Assembly (NCBI RefSeq): GCF_009720625.1
Contig: NZ_CP046266.1
Coordinates: 4,693,501-4,757,500, forward strand
From: Metabacillus sediminilitoris
GTDB taxonomy: Bacteria; Bacillota; Bacilli; Bacillales; Bacillaceae
Length of the DNA stretch: 64,000 nucleotides
Direction: 5' to 3'
Shown piece after piece: positions 26,319-35,017 of this stretch. The notes under the pieces were generated by a model. It was not told the origin of the DNA. It did not search any database and saw only the letters and a program-made list of their open reading frames with translations. Position numbers and translations under genes: made by a program. Position 1 is the first letter of the stretch, and the number at the start of each line of letters is the position of its first letter.

Positions 26319-26729
26319 ATGATGAAAACAGCAAATCATCAAATCCTTTTATTCGACGGGGTTTGCCAATTTTGCAATGATACCGTTCAGTTTATTATTC
26401 GTCATGATAAACGGGAAACCTTTAAATTTGCTGCGTTACAATCGGCAATTGGACAAGAATTATTAAAGAAACACTCCCTGCCAACTAACGACCTTCAATC
26501 TGTTGTGCTGATCAAGAATCAATCTGCTTATACAAGATCGACGGCAGAACTTCACATTTTTCTAGGTTTAGGCGGATGGTGGAGCATTCTCTATCTATTT
26601 GTACTTATGCCCAGGCCGCTTCGTGATGGCATTTATAATTTCATTGCCAAAAATCGATACAAATGGTTTGGTAAGAAAGAAGAGTGTATGGTCCCTTCCC
26701 CGGAAATTCGCAAACGATTTTTATCTTAG
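26319..26729 (+). CDS. yuxK: DCC-family thiol-disulfide oxidoreductase YuxK
   Basis: 136 aa. The N-terminal LLFDGVCQFCND carries the D-x-x-C-x-x-C motif of the DCC family (DUF393). It matches B. subtilis YuxK, next to pbpD. A redox role is expected from the family, but the partner is unknown. The frame is open through the pbpD end. The ATG at 26319 is preceded by AAGGAAGGGG and is preferred. Confidence 0.9.
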   Translation: MMKTANHQILLFDGVCQFCNDTVQFIIRHDKRETFKFAALQSAIGQELLKKHSLPTNDLQSVVLIKNQSAYTRSTAELHIFLGLGGWWSILYLFVLMPRPLRDGIYNFIAKNRYKWFGKKEECMVPSPEIRKRFLS

Positions 26730-26782
26730 CTTAGCTAGTGAACAGGATCACTTGCCACAACCTATACAAGAAATAAGCAAAC

Positions 26783-26815
26783 AAAAAAAGATGGAACAGC
26801 ATTCCATCTTTTTTC
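26783..26815. terminator. Bidirectional terminator between yuxK and yufK
   Basis: AAAAAAAGATGGAA / TTCCATCTTTTTT perfect stem between convergent genes. Confidence 0.9.
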
Positions 26816-26818
26816 CTA

Positions 26819-27376
26819 TTAAACAGGCAAGCTTGCCATTACACTATTGTATAATTTAAAACACAAATATAAAGTTCCTAAAACAAATATAAACCAAAAT
26901 AAGACATGAAATAGAACAAGACCAATTAACGAGGATGAAGTTAAAGAACTGCTGATTTTGTAAACAATAAAGACAAAATAACAGATTGTTGCGATGAGAA
27001 AGATGCCAATAATTCCAAGGGGAAATTGTACGCATAAAAGTGAAAGAGCACCTGCGATTAGATAATATGTTGACCCGCCTCTAATTTTTGTAAGATTCTC
27101 ACCTGCAATATCTTTTGAAAAAAAGAGTAATGAAAGTTCTGTAACCGTATTTGCTATTAATTTTAAAGCCGAAAAAACCATAAAAAACATCAATGCGAAC
27201 AATGAAAATAATGCCAGCCTTATTCCGTTATTCGAAAAGAATTCGAGCATCCCATCATAAATACCGAATACTTTTAAATACTCAATGACGGCGATGACAG
27301 TTGCAATCGATAATGATGTGCTAAACAATAAAATGGTAATAAGTGGAAAGTAACTTGTAAAATACGTATTTTTCAT
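26819..27376 (-). CDS. yufK: YufK family membrane protein (DUF5366)
   Basis: 185 aa, the length of B. subtilis YufK. Five hydrophobic helices are visible (starting FPLITILLFSTSL, IRLALFSLFALMF, LIAGALSLLCVQF, IFLIATICYFVF, LVLFHVLFWFIF). Function unknown. The frame is open 36 codons further upstream, but the ATG at 27376 has GGGGAA 8 nt before it and restores the family start MKNTYF. Confidence 0.82.
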   Translation of the reverse strand: MKNTYFTSYFPLITILLFSTSLSIATVIAVIEYLKVFGIYDGMLEFFSNNGIRLALFSLFALMFFMVFSALKLIANTVTELSLLFFSKDIAGENLTKIRGGSTYYLIAGALSLLCVQFPLGIIGIFLIATICYFVFIVYKISSSLTSSSLIGLVLFHVLFWFIFVLGTLYLCFKLYNSVMASLPV

Positions 27377-27502
27377 CTTTTTATTCCCCGATTGAGTAAA
27401 ATAATCTTCAATGTTATAAATAATTCCTTCATTATTATGTATCAGAGTCCTTCCGTTTACAAGAAAAAAATGACAGTTCACCAATCATTCAATTTTTCCC
27501 AT

Positions 27503-27524
27503 TAAAAAGAGGATGTCCTCTATT
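27503..27524 (-). terminator. Short terminator after the 75-aa membrane protein gene
   Basis: On the minus strand AGAGGA-CA-TCCTCT followed by five T residues, directly downstream of the small gene. Confidence 0.6.
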
Positions 27525-27535
27525 GATTACATCCT

Positions 27536-27763
27536 TTAACGGGCGACAACACGAACATATTCACGTGGTTTAAATCGTTCAAACATTCGTGCATCCTTCG
27601 TTAATAAATCAATTGGTGTTTCGGAAGTTGATATATTTATTGTTTTGTTTTCAATTGGAATAGTTTCAACATATTCTCTTTTCATTTTTTCATTCATTAG
27701 CCAAGCACTGCTAAACAACGTTAAGAACAAGCTTCCTGCGATGAAAATCTTCCATTTTTGCAA
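27536..27763 (-). CDS. Small membrane-anchored protein, unknown
   Basis: 75 aa from a TTG start, which has GAGGTGAT five to six nt upstream. Start KWKIFIAGSLFLTLFSSAWL forms one helix; the rest is a soluble, likely extracytoplasmic tail ending PREYVRVVAR. I do not recognise a family. It is divergent from mrpA, with about 260 bp between them. Confidence 0.6.
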   Translation of the reverse strand: MQKWKIFIAGSLFLTLFSSAWLMNEKMKREYVETIPIENKTINISTSETPIDLLTKDARMFERFKPREYVRVVAR

Positions 27764-28020
27764 GTAAATCACCTCAAGTTTATGATTAACTTGAGAGATT
27801 AGGAATATACAAGTTAGCAAATATTTGTTATCATTTTTATGTTCATATGAACTCGAAATCACATGAACATTCACGTATAATGATAGTTACAAACGAACTT
27901 GAACATAATAATTTTGATAAAGGCACCAAAGAACCTTAACAAATTATTTTCGTTCATCATGTACTATTTCTGGTTTTTTAGAAATTCATTCTATCGCCAA
28001 AAATGTAAGGAGGTTTATAG

Positions 28021-30426
28021 ATGACATTACTTCATGTGGCAATTCTATCACCATTTATCATTGCCATACTTGTGCCATTTCTTCATAATTATTTTCAGAA
28101 AATTCATACAGGTTGGTTCATTTTACCACTACCGATTTTGCTTTTTGTTTATTTTCTCTCACTCATATCATCCACCATGAATGGGGAAACAATAAGGAAT
28201 ACAGCCAGTTGGATTCCTTCTCTCGGCATCAATTTCACAGCATACATAGATGGTTTAGGTTTGCTATTCGCCCTGCTTATTACAGGAATCGGTGCCCTTG
28301 TTATTCTTTATTCCATTTATTATTTATCGAAGGTAAAGGAACAATTAAATACATTTTATGTATACTTACTCCTGTTTATGGGTGCAATGCTAGGAGTTGT
28401 TTTATCAGATAACTTAATTGTTCTTTATACTTTTTGGGAGCTTACATCCCTTTCATCCTTTCTCTTAATTGGATATTGGTATGAACGAGAGAAATCACGT
28501 TATGGTGCTCAGAAATCAATGATGATCACAATCTTTGGCGGCCTTCTTATGCTCGGTGGCTTCATCATGCTTTATATGATGACGAATACGTTTAGTATTA
28601 GAGAAATTATTGAGCAAGTTCCAACAATTGCTCAACATCATTTGTTTATCCCAGCATTAATCCTTATTCTTTTCGGGGCATTTACAAAATCTGCACAATT
28701 TCCATTTTACATTTGGTTACCTGATGCGATGGAAGCGCCTACACCTGTTAGTGCTTATTTACATTCAGCAACAATGGTTAAAGCAGGTATTTATTTAGTA
28801 GCAAGGTTTAGTCCAGTTTTCGCTGGAACACCTGAATGGTTCTGGATTGTATCCGCTTTTGGAATCTTCACCATGTTCTGGGGATCGTTTAATGCTATAA
28901 AACAAACAGATTTAAAGGGGATTTTAGCCTTCTCAACTGTCAGTCAGCTCGGGATGATTATGTCAATGCTTGGTGTTGGCTCAGCTGCAATAGCTCTTGA
29001 TTCGATTGATGACAGCTACTATACAGTTGCCATTTTAGCTGCAATGTTTCATTTAATGAATCATGCAACATTTAAAGGAAGTTTATTTATGATCGTAGGT
29101 ATCATTGATCATGAAACAGGCACTCGTGATATTCGAAAATTAGGTGGATTAATGGGCTTAATGCCAATTACGTTTACCATATCGATTATTGGTGCATTCT
29201 CAATGGCTGGCTTGCCGCCCTTCAATGGTTTTCTTAGTAAAGAAATGTTCTTTTCAAGTATGATTCGTATCGTTGAATTGAATATCTTCAATCTAGAATC
29301 ACTGGGACTTTTATTCCCGATCGTAGCATGGGTTGGAAGTATTTTCACATTTATTTATAGTATGGTTCTTGTCTTTAAGACGTTTACAGGCAAGTATCAG
29401 CCAGAAAAACTGGAGAAAAAACCACATGAAGCACCAATAGGAATGCTTATATCTCCAATTATTTTAGCTTCACTTGTCATTGTGTTCTTTTTCTTCCCTA
29501 ATTTATTAGCATATACGATCATTGAGCCGGCAATGGCTTCAATCATTCCTGCTGTACTTGGTGATGGCGAGCATTTCCATGTTCATATTTCACCTTGGCA
29601 TGGCTTTACTTTGGAGTTGTATATGACAATAGGAGTTGTTGCATTGGGGATACTTGGTTATTTCACACTTAGAAAATGGAGCGGTATTTATCGATTTATC
29701 CCTGAAAGATTAACGATTAATAAAGGATATGACGCAGCCTTGTACAGCCTTGATAAATCATCGTTTCATCTCACAAGGTTTTACATGACAGGCTCTATCC
29801 GAAACTACCTTTTGTATATCTTTACTTTCTTTATTGTTATTTTAGGAACATCACTTGCTGTTAAAGGTGGATTTTCATTCAGCTTAGAAGGAAATGCATC
29901 TGTTGGTATTTATGAAGTGATTCTTGCAGGTGTCATTTTGATTGGAACAATCACTTCTCTTTTTGCCAAATCTCGTTTGACATCGATCATAGCACTTGGT
30001 TCAGTAGGTTATACAGTTTCACTCTTTTTCGTCCTTTTTAGAGCACCTGATTTAGCTCTTACTCAACTATCTGTTGAAACTGTATCTGTAGCATTGTTTT
30101 TACTTTGCTTTTATCATTTGCCAGAGTTTAAAAAGCCAGAGAAAAAGCTTAATTTTAATTGGCCAAACTTTATTATTTCATTAGGTGTTGGAACAATCGT
30201 TTCCTTACTGGCATTATCGGCAAATAGCCAGCGTGTTTCCGAAACAATTTCCACTTATTTTATTGAAAACAGCTACAAGTTAGCAGGCGGGAAAAATATG
30301 GTCAATGTCATACTTGTAGATTTTAGAGGGTTTGATACATTATTTGAAATAACTGTACTAGGAATTGCCTCATTAGGTATTTTCGGCATGATTCGTCTTC
30401 AAGTCAGAAAGGAGGAAGAAAGATGA
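28021..30426 (+). CDS. mrpA: Na+/H+ antiporter subunit A, MrpA
   Basis: 801 aa, full length for MrpA. Many membrane helices related to complex I NuoL/N subunits: WELTSLSSFLLIGYWYE (key Glu), the FTKSAQFPFYIWLPDAMEAPTPVSAYLHSATMVKAG region, and a C-terminal MrpB-like part. First gene of the seven-gene mrp operon, whose hetero-oligomeric complex exchanges cytoplasmic Na+ for H+ and supports alkali and salt tolerance. ATG after AAGGAGGTTTATAG. Overlaps mrpB by 4 nt. Confidence 0.96.
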   Translation: MTLLHVAILSPFIIAILVPFLHNYFQKIHTGWFILPLPILLFVYFLSLISSTMNGETIRNTASWIPSLGINFTAYIDGLGLLFALLITGIGALVILYSIYYLSKVKEQLNTFYVYLLLFMGAMLGVVLSDNLIVLYTFWELTSLSSFLLIGYWYEREKSRYGAQKSMMITIFGGLLMLGGFIMLYMMTNTFSIREIIEQVPTIAQHHLFIPALILILFGAFTKSAQFPFYIWLPDAMEAPTPVSAYLHSATMVKAGIYLVARFSPVFAGTPEWFWIVSAFGIFTMFWGSFNAIKQTDLKGILAFSTVSQLGMIMSMLGVGSAAIALDSIDDSYYTVAILAAMFHLMNHATFKGSLFMIVGIIDHETGTRDIRKLGGLMGLMPITFTISIIGAFSMAGLPPFNGFLSKEMFFSSMIRIVELNIFNLESLGLLFPIVAWVGSIFTFIYSMVLVFKTFTGKYQPEKLEKKPHEAPIGMLISPIILASLVIVFFFFPNLLAYTIIEPAMASIIPAVLGDGEHFHVHISPWHGFTLELYMTIGVVALGILGYFTLRKWSGIYRFIPERLTINKGYDAALYSLDKSSFHLTRFYMTGSIRNYLLYIFTFFIVILGTSLAVKGGFSFSLEGNASVGIYEVILAGVILIGTITSLFAKSRLTSIIALGSVGYTVSLFFVLFRAPDLALTQLSVETVSVALFLLCFYHLPEFKKPEKKLNFNWPNFIISLGVGTIVSLLALSANSQRVSETISTYFIENSYKLAGGKNMVNVILVDFRGFDTLFEITVLGIASLGIFGMIRLQVRKEEER

Positions 30427-30860
30427 AGAAAACAAACATAAAAACGAATGATCTCATCCTCCAAACTGCAACAAAAGTGGTTGTATTTATTATCATTTTG
30501 TTTTCATGGCATCTCTTCTTTTCAGGCCATTATACACCGGGCGGTGGCTTCATCGGTGGATTATTGACGTCAGGTGCCATTGTCCTTTTACTCTTAGCCT
30601 TTGATTTAAAAACGGTCCTAGCGTTTTTACCAATAGACTACATTAAAATGACAGCAACTGGATTGCTTATCGCTTTGTTAACTGGGGTTGGCTCATTTTT
30701 CTTTGACGCTCCATTTTTAACTCACACATTTAGTTATGTTGATCTCCCTATTCTTGGGACAACATCTTTAGCTACCGCTGTTTTGTTTGATTTAGGTGTT
30801 TATCTCGTTGTTATTGGTGTAACAATGACGATTATTCAAACGATTGGAGAGACAGAATAA
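30423..30860 (+). CDS. mrpB: Na+/H+ antiporter subunit B, MrpB
   Basis: 145 aa. Four helices, with the family stretch HYTPGGGFIGGLLTSGAIVL. Subunit of the Mrp complex in the cytoplasmic membrane. Its ATG overlaps the mrpA stop (ATGA), with GAGGAAG upstream; mrpC starts at the next base after its stop. Confidence 0.95.
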   Translation: MKKTNIKTNDLILQTATKVVVFIIILFSWHLFFSGHYTPGGGFIGGLLTSGAIVLLLLAFDLKTVLAFLPIDYIKMTATGLLIALLTGVGSFFFDAPFLTHTFSYVDLPILGTTSLATAVLFDLGVYLVVIGVTMTIIQTIGETE

Positions 30861-31199
30861 ATGGAAGTTTTAATGTGTATAATCTGTGGTTTTTTATTTA
30901 GTGCAGCCACTTATTTAATGCTCTCTAAAAGTATATTGCGGATTATTATCGGTACTGGTTTGTTAAGTCATGGTGCACATCTCTTAATTTTAACGATGGG
31001 CGGTCTAAAAAATGGAGCTGCACCATTACTTGGTGAACATGCAAAATGGTATGTTGATCCACTCCCCCAAGCGTTAATTTTAACAGCAATCGTTATTAGT
31101 TTCGGGGTTACATCATTTTTCCTCGTTCTCGCGTACCGCTCATATCAGGAGCTTGGAACAGATGATATGGATCAACTAAGGGGAAATGATTATGAATAA
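30861..31199 (+). CDS. mrpC: Na+/H+ antiporter subunit C, MrpC
   Basis: 112 aa. NuoK-like three-helix subunit (LSHGAHLLILTMGGL, DPLPQALILTAIVISFGVT with the conserved acid/proline pattern). Immediately follows mrpB and overlaps mrpD by 8 nt. Confidence 0.95.
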   Translation: MEVLMCIICGFLFSAATYLMLSKSILRIIIGTGLLSHGAHLLILTMGGLKNGAAPLLGEHAKWYVDPLPQALILTAIVISFGVTSFFLVLAYRSYQELGTDDMDQLRGNDYE

Positions 31200-32673
31200 C
31201 TTAATTATCTTACCAATCATCATACCGCTGTTTACAGCGATTATATTAATCTTTTTCAATAAAAACATAAAAGTACAGAAGTGGATAAGTGCCATAGCAT
31301 CATTCGCTGGCATTATTATTTCTTCTGTCATCGTACAACGTGTACACGAAAGCGGCATTCAAACATTAGCGGTCGGAAACTGGAAGGCGCCATATGGGAT
31401 CGTACTTGTAGCAGATATGTACTCAAGTCTTTTAGTATTAACGACAAGTATTATCGCTTTTACATCATTGTTATTTGCCTTCTCAACGATTAGCCATGAT
31501 CGGGAGAAATTTTTCTTCTATCCTGGCGTACAATTTTTGATTTTAGGTGTTTCAGGTGCATTTTTAACAGGCGACCTTTTCAATCTTTTTGTATTTTTCG
31601 AAGTCATGCTGATGTCTTCCTATTTGCTGCTAGTTTTAGGCAGTAGAAAAATACAGCTGCAAGAATCAATTAAGTACATCCTAGTGAATGTTATTTCATC
31701 GGCCCTTTTTGTTATTGCTGTTGCTTACCTTTATGCGGTCACTGGCACATTAAACATGGCTGATTTAAGTGTCAGAATTTCTGAAATGGGGCAATCGGGT
31801 TATATAACTGTCCTTGCCATCCTATTTTTAATTGTGTTTGGGCTGAAGGGAGCCATTTTTCCATTATTTTTCTGGCTGCCAGGTTCCTATCAAGCACCGC
31901 CAACAGTCGTAACCGCTTTATTTGGTGCACTGTTGACAAAGGTTGGTGTCTATTCGATTACACGTGTGTACACACTTATTTTTTATCATGACCCATCCTT
32001 TACACATCAAATTCTTGCTTGGTTAGCAGCTTTAACAATCATATTTGGTGCGATTGGCGCAATCGCTTTTTGGGATATCAAGAAAATTGTTATCTATAAT
32101 ATTATCACTGCTGTTGGTGTGATCTTATTTGGAATTGCCGCAAACACTCCAGAGGCAGTTGAAGGATCTGTTTATTATTTAATTCATGATATGATCATTA
32201 AAGGCGCTCTGTTTTTATTAGTTGGTGTGATCATCGCTATAACAGGGACAAGCCATTTACGAAAATTTAGCGGTTTGATAGCAAGTCATCCGTTTTTAGG
32301 TTGGATGTTCTTTATTGCAGCATTGTCTTTAGCAGGGATTCCGCCATTTAGTGGATTTGTTGGGAAACTAAAAATCGTACAAGGCGGTTTTGAAGCCGGA
32401 GAATATACAATTGCATTCATTGTTCTCATGTCGAGCTTACTTGTACTTTACTCTGTTATGAAAATCTTTATTCATGGGTTTTGGGGAGAACCGAAAGAAG
32501 AACTTCTCGTTCAAAAGAAATCACCGAAAGGCCTATTAATACCAATTGTAATTTTAATCGCTTTAACTACTGCATATGGTCTCGGTGTAGAATGGATATC
32601 ACCTTATATTTCTCAAGCTGCCGATACTTTGCTTGACCCAACAATTTATATTCAAGCCGTATTGAAGGAGTAG
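31192..32673 (+). CDS. mrpD: Na+/H+ antiporter subunit D, MrpD
   Basis: 493 aa. NuoM/N-like antiporter subunit with FFEVMLMSSYLLLVLG (key Glu), LKGAIFPLFFWLPGSYQAPP and IPPFSGFVGKLKI. The ATG at 31192 is chosen over 31186, because AGGGGAAATGATT gives it normal spacing. Translationally coupled to mrpC. Confidence 0.95.
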   Translation: MNNLIILPIIIPLFTAIILIFFNKNIKVQKWISAIASFAGIIISSVIVQRVHESGIQTLAVGNWKAPYGIVLVADMYSSLLVLTTSIIAFTSLLFAFSTISHDREKFFFYPGVQFLILGVSGAFLTGDLFNLFVFFEVMLMSSYLLLVLGSRKIQLQESIKYILVNVISSALFVIAVAYLYAVTGTLNMADLSVRISEMGQSGYITVLAILFLIVFGLKGAIFPLFFWLPGSYQAPPTVVTALFGALLTKVGVYSITRVYTLIFYHDPSFTHQILAWLAALTIIFGAIGAIAFWDIKKIVIYNIITAVGVILFGIAANTPEAVEGSVYYLIHDMIIKGALFLLVGVIIAITGTSHLRKFSGLIASHPFLGWMFFIAALSLAGIPPFSGFVGKLKIVQGGFEAGEYTIAFIVLMSSLLVLYSVMKIFIHGFWGEPKEELLVQKKSPKGLLIPIVILIALTTAYGLGVEWISPYISQAADTLLDPTIYIQAVLKE

Positions 32674-32678
32674 TGCAT

Positions 32679-33155
32679 ATGGCATTTCAACTATTACTAA
32701 ACTTTTTTCTCGCATATATTTGGATGTTTCTATCAAATGATTATTCATCACTTGCCTTTTTCAAAGGGTATTTCTTTGGAGCGTTGATTCTATTTTTTCT
32801 ACGGAGATTTTTCAAACAACGCTTTTATCTATTAAACGTCATGGCCGTGATCAAACTTTTTTTCCTCTTTTGCAGTGAACTAGTAAAAGCAAATATAGGT
32901 GTTGTAAAAGTTGTCTTATCTCCTAAACTTTCGATGCAGCCAGCGATTTTCGCCTTAGAAACAGATCTTGAAAAGGATTGGGAAATCACGTTACTTTCAA
33001 ATTTAATTACCTTAACACCAGGAACTCTTGTAATAGAAGTATCTGAAGATAATAAGACACTTTATATCCACGCAATGGATATTGATGATGTTGAACAAGC
33101 TAAGCTCGATATTAAAAATTCATTTGAAAAAGCAATTAAGGAGGTGAGCCGATAA
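32679..33155 (+). CDS. mrpE: Na+/H+ antiporter subunit E, MrpE
   Basis: 158 aa. Two or three N-terminal helices followed by the conserved soluble part LLSNLITLTPGTLVIEVSED. The ATG at 32679 lies 8 nt after AAGGAG, which itself lies in the last codons of mrpD; a GTG at 32673 is less likely. Overlaps mrpF by one base. Confidence 0.94.
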   Translation: MAFQLLLNFFLAYIWMFLSNDYSSLAFFKGYFFGALILFFLRRFFKQRFYLLNVMAVIKLFFLFCSELVKANIGVVKVVLSPKLSMQPAIFALETDLEKDWEITLLSNLITLTPGTLVIEVSEDNKTLYIHAMDIDDVEQAKLDIKNSFEKAIKEVSR

Positions 33156-33439
33156 TGTTTCAATTTATCATCGGCCTCTCGTTATTCATCGTTGCCATCT
33201 CATCTTTATTATTCGTCTTTCGCCTTGTAAAAGGGCCTACAACACCAGACAGAGTCATCGCCCTTGATGCAATAGGCATTAACTTGATTGCCATTACGGC
33301 CATCCTCTCGATTGCAATTGATTCCAGTGCATTCGTAGAGATCATTTTACTTATTGGAATCGTCGCATTCATTGGAACAGTTGCCTTTTCAAAGTGGCTG
33401 GAGAAGGGAGAAATCATCGAAAATGATCGAAATCAGTAA
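33155..33439 (+). CDS. mrpF: Na+/H+ antiporter subunit F, MrpF
   Basis: 94 aa. Three helices; the [17 protein letters not shown] motif with its conserved Asp is diagnostic. In B. subtilis MrpF was also linked to cholate efflux. Start ATG overlaps the mrpE stop (TAATG). Confidence 0.95.
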   Translation: MFQFIIGLSLFIVAISSLLFVFRLVKGPTTPDRVIALDAIGINLIAITAILSIAIDSSAFVEIILLIGIVAFIGTVAFSKWLEKGEIIENDRNQ

Positions 33440-33785
33440 ATTTGTCGTAGGACTTCTCATTCTCCTTGGTTCATTACTAAGCTTACTTGCAGCGATCGGT
33501 GTTGTCAGACTGCCTGATGCCTATACACGCAATCATGCTGCCTCAAAGAGTGCAACCTTAGGAGTTCTAAGTATACTGCTTGGACTATTTCTTTATTATT
33601 TACTAATAGATCATGTAGCTAACGCAAGGGTACTTTTAGGAATTGTATTCGTCTTTATCACTTCACCTATTGCTGGTCATCTTATCATGAGAGCCGCTTA
33701 CAATATTGGAGTGCCATTATGGGAAAACAGTGTACAGGATGATTTACAAAAAGCTAGGAAACGTAAAAAAGTAGATGAGCAATAA
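33423..33785 (+). CDS. mrpG: Na+/H+ antiporter subunit G, MrpG
   Basis: 120 aa. Three helices and the family stretch [23 protein letters not shown]. The frame is open upstream inside mrpF, but the ATG at 33423 restores the family N-terminus and overlaps mrpF by 17 nt. Last gene of the operon; its tail is basic ([11 protein letters not shown]). Confidence 0.94.
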   Translation: MIEISKFVVGLLILLGSLLSLLAAIGVVRLPDAYTRNHAASKSATLGVLSILLGLFLYYLLIDHVANARVLLGIVFVFITSPIAGHLIMRAAYNIGVPLWENSVQDDLQKARKRKKVDEQ

Positions 33786-33803
33786 GCTTATCTACTTTTT
33801 TTA
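33764..33803 (+). terminator. Terminator of the mrp operon
   Basis: AAAAAGTAGATGAGC / GCTTATCTACTTTTTTT stem spanning the mrpG stop, with seven T residues. Confidence 0.85.
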
Positions 33804-33850
33804 TTTCAAATTTTCGTGTCGATCAAACGAGGCAGCTGATAGTTTATTGA

Positions 33851-34240
33851 TTATTTCTTTTTTATAACGGCCATTGTACAACGTGATATACAAATTAAAT
33901 GATCCATTTCATCAACTATCTTAATTTCCCATACCATTGTTGTCTTTCCTTGATGTAAAGGCTTTGCATATGCGGTAACCATTCCTGACTCTTTTCCGCG
34001 AACATGATTAGCGTTTATTTCCATACCGACACAAATTTCAGTTTCATGGTTAATTAAATAGTAGGTTCCTACACTTGCAACTGTTTCTGCTAATGCAACA
34101 GAGGCTCCACCATGTAACATACCATATGTTTGACGTGTGCGTTGATCAACAGGCATTGTTGCAACAACTTCTTCAGCTGTAACAGATGTTATCGTAATGC
34201 CTAAGGCTTCCATCAATGTATTTTTAATATCGATGTCCAT
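33851..34240 (-). CDS. yuxO: Hotdog-fold acyl-CoA thioesterase YuxO (MenI-like)
   Basis: 129 aa. PaaI-type hotdog enzyme with LHGGASVALAETVAS (catalytic Glu) and GMEINANHVRG. B. subtilis YuxO has been assigned as the 1,4-dihydroxy-2-naphthoyl-CoA thioesterase of menaquinone synthesis. It lies between mrpG and comA, as in B. subtilis. Start preceded by AAAGGGGGAGTTAG. Confidence 0.88.
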   Translation of the reverse strand: MDIDIKNTLMEALGITITSVTAEEVVATMPVDQRTRQTYGMLHGGASVALAETVASVGTYYLINHETEICVGMEINANHVRGKESGMVTAYAKPLHQGKTTMVWEIKIVDEMDHLICISRCTMAVIKKK

Positions 34241-34268
34241 CTAACTCCCCCTTTACCACTTCATTATG

Positions 34269-34910
34269 TTAATCAATGATTCCTTCTGCTTTTGCAATAA
34301 GAACTGCTTCTGTACGCGTACTAACATTTAGCTTATTAAATATCGCTGTTAAGCTATATTCAATCGACCTTTTGCTTAGATGAAGATGATCGGCAATTTC
34401 CTGATTTGTCAGTCCCTTTTCAACTTCTTGCAAGATCGCTTTTTCACGTTCATTAAAGTCTTGTCGGTCCGAATTTGTTTCAATCATTTCCGCTTGTTTC
34501 TGACTAAGCAGATTTTTAAAATATTGATACGGTACTACAATGTCACCTTCAATTGCATGGTGAATATAGGTTAATAGTTTCTTTTTTGATTCTGTCTTAC
34601 TAACAGCTCCATGGATACCAATTCGAATGGCTTCATCGAAATAATCCCAAACATCATATCCAGTGTATAGAATGATTTTACAAGAGTGATTCTTATGTAT
34701 GACTGTTTTCGATATTTCCATCCCATTTATATCACCTAAGTTTAAATCCATTAAAATCACATCAAATGGTGATAAGTCAATATTATTTATTGCTTCAACA
34801 GTATATGGAGGATCTAAGCAATCAACCTTAATCCCTGGCTCAGCCTCAAGTATTGCTTTTGTACCTTCTCGAACTGCTGGATGATCATCTACGACTAAAA
34901 TATGTATCAT
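34269..34910 (-). CDS. comA: Competence response regulator ComA
   Basis: 213 aa (B. subtilis 214). NarL-type: receiver with phospho-acceptor Asp in VILMDLNLG and conserved YTGYDVWDYFDEAIR, then a LuxR helix-turn-helix (NQEIADHLHLSKRSIEYSLT) almost identical to B. subtilis ComA. Phosphorylated by ComP, it activates quorum-controlled promoters such as degQ and srfA. It is preceded by a terminator-like hairpin after comP, so it may be made partly by readthrough. Confidence 0.95.
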   Translation of the reverse strand: MIHILVVDDHPAVREGTKAILEAEPGIKVDCLDPPYTVEAINNIDLSPFDVILMDLNLGDINGMEISKTVIHKNHSCKIILYTGYDVWDYFDEAIRIGIHGAVSKTESKKKLLTYIHHAIEGDIVVPYQYFKNLLSQKQAEMIETNSDRQDFNEREKAILQEVEKGLTNQEIADHLHLSKRSIEYSLTAIFNKLNVSTRTEAVLIAKAEGIID

Positions 34911-34985
34911 TCATCTCACCCTTTTACAAGATCCTATCTGTTTCTTGAAATGTTTCTTAATTATATTTATATTATATAACTTTAT

Positions 34986-35016
34986 AAAAGGACTTGGCAC
35001 CAGCCAAGTCCTTTTT
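34986..35016 (-). terminator. Terminator/attenuator between comP and comA
   Basis: AAAAGGACTTGGC / GCCAAGTCCTTTTT, 13-bp stem with a 4-nt loop, directly after the comP stop and before comA. Confidence 0.8.
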
Positions 35017-35017
35017 A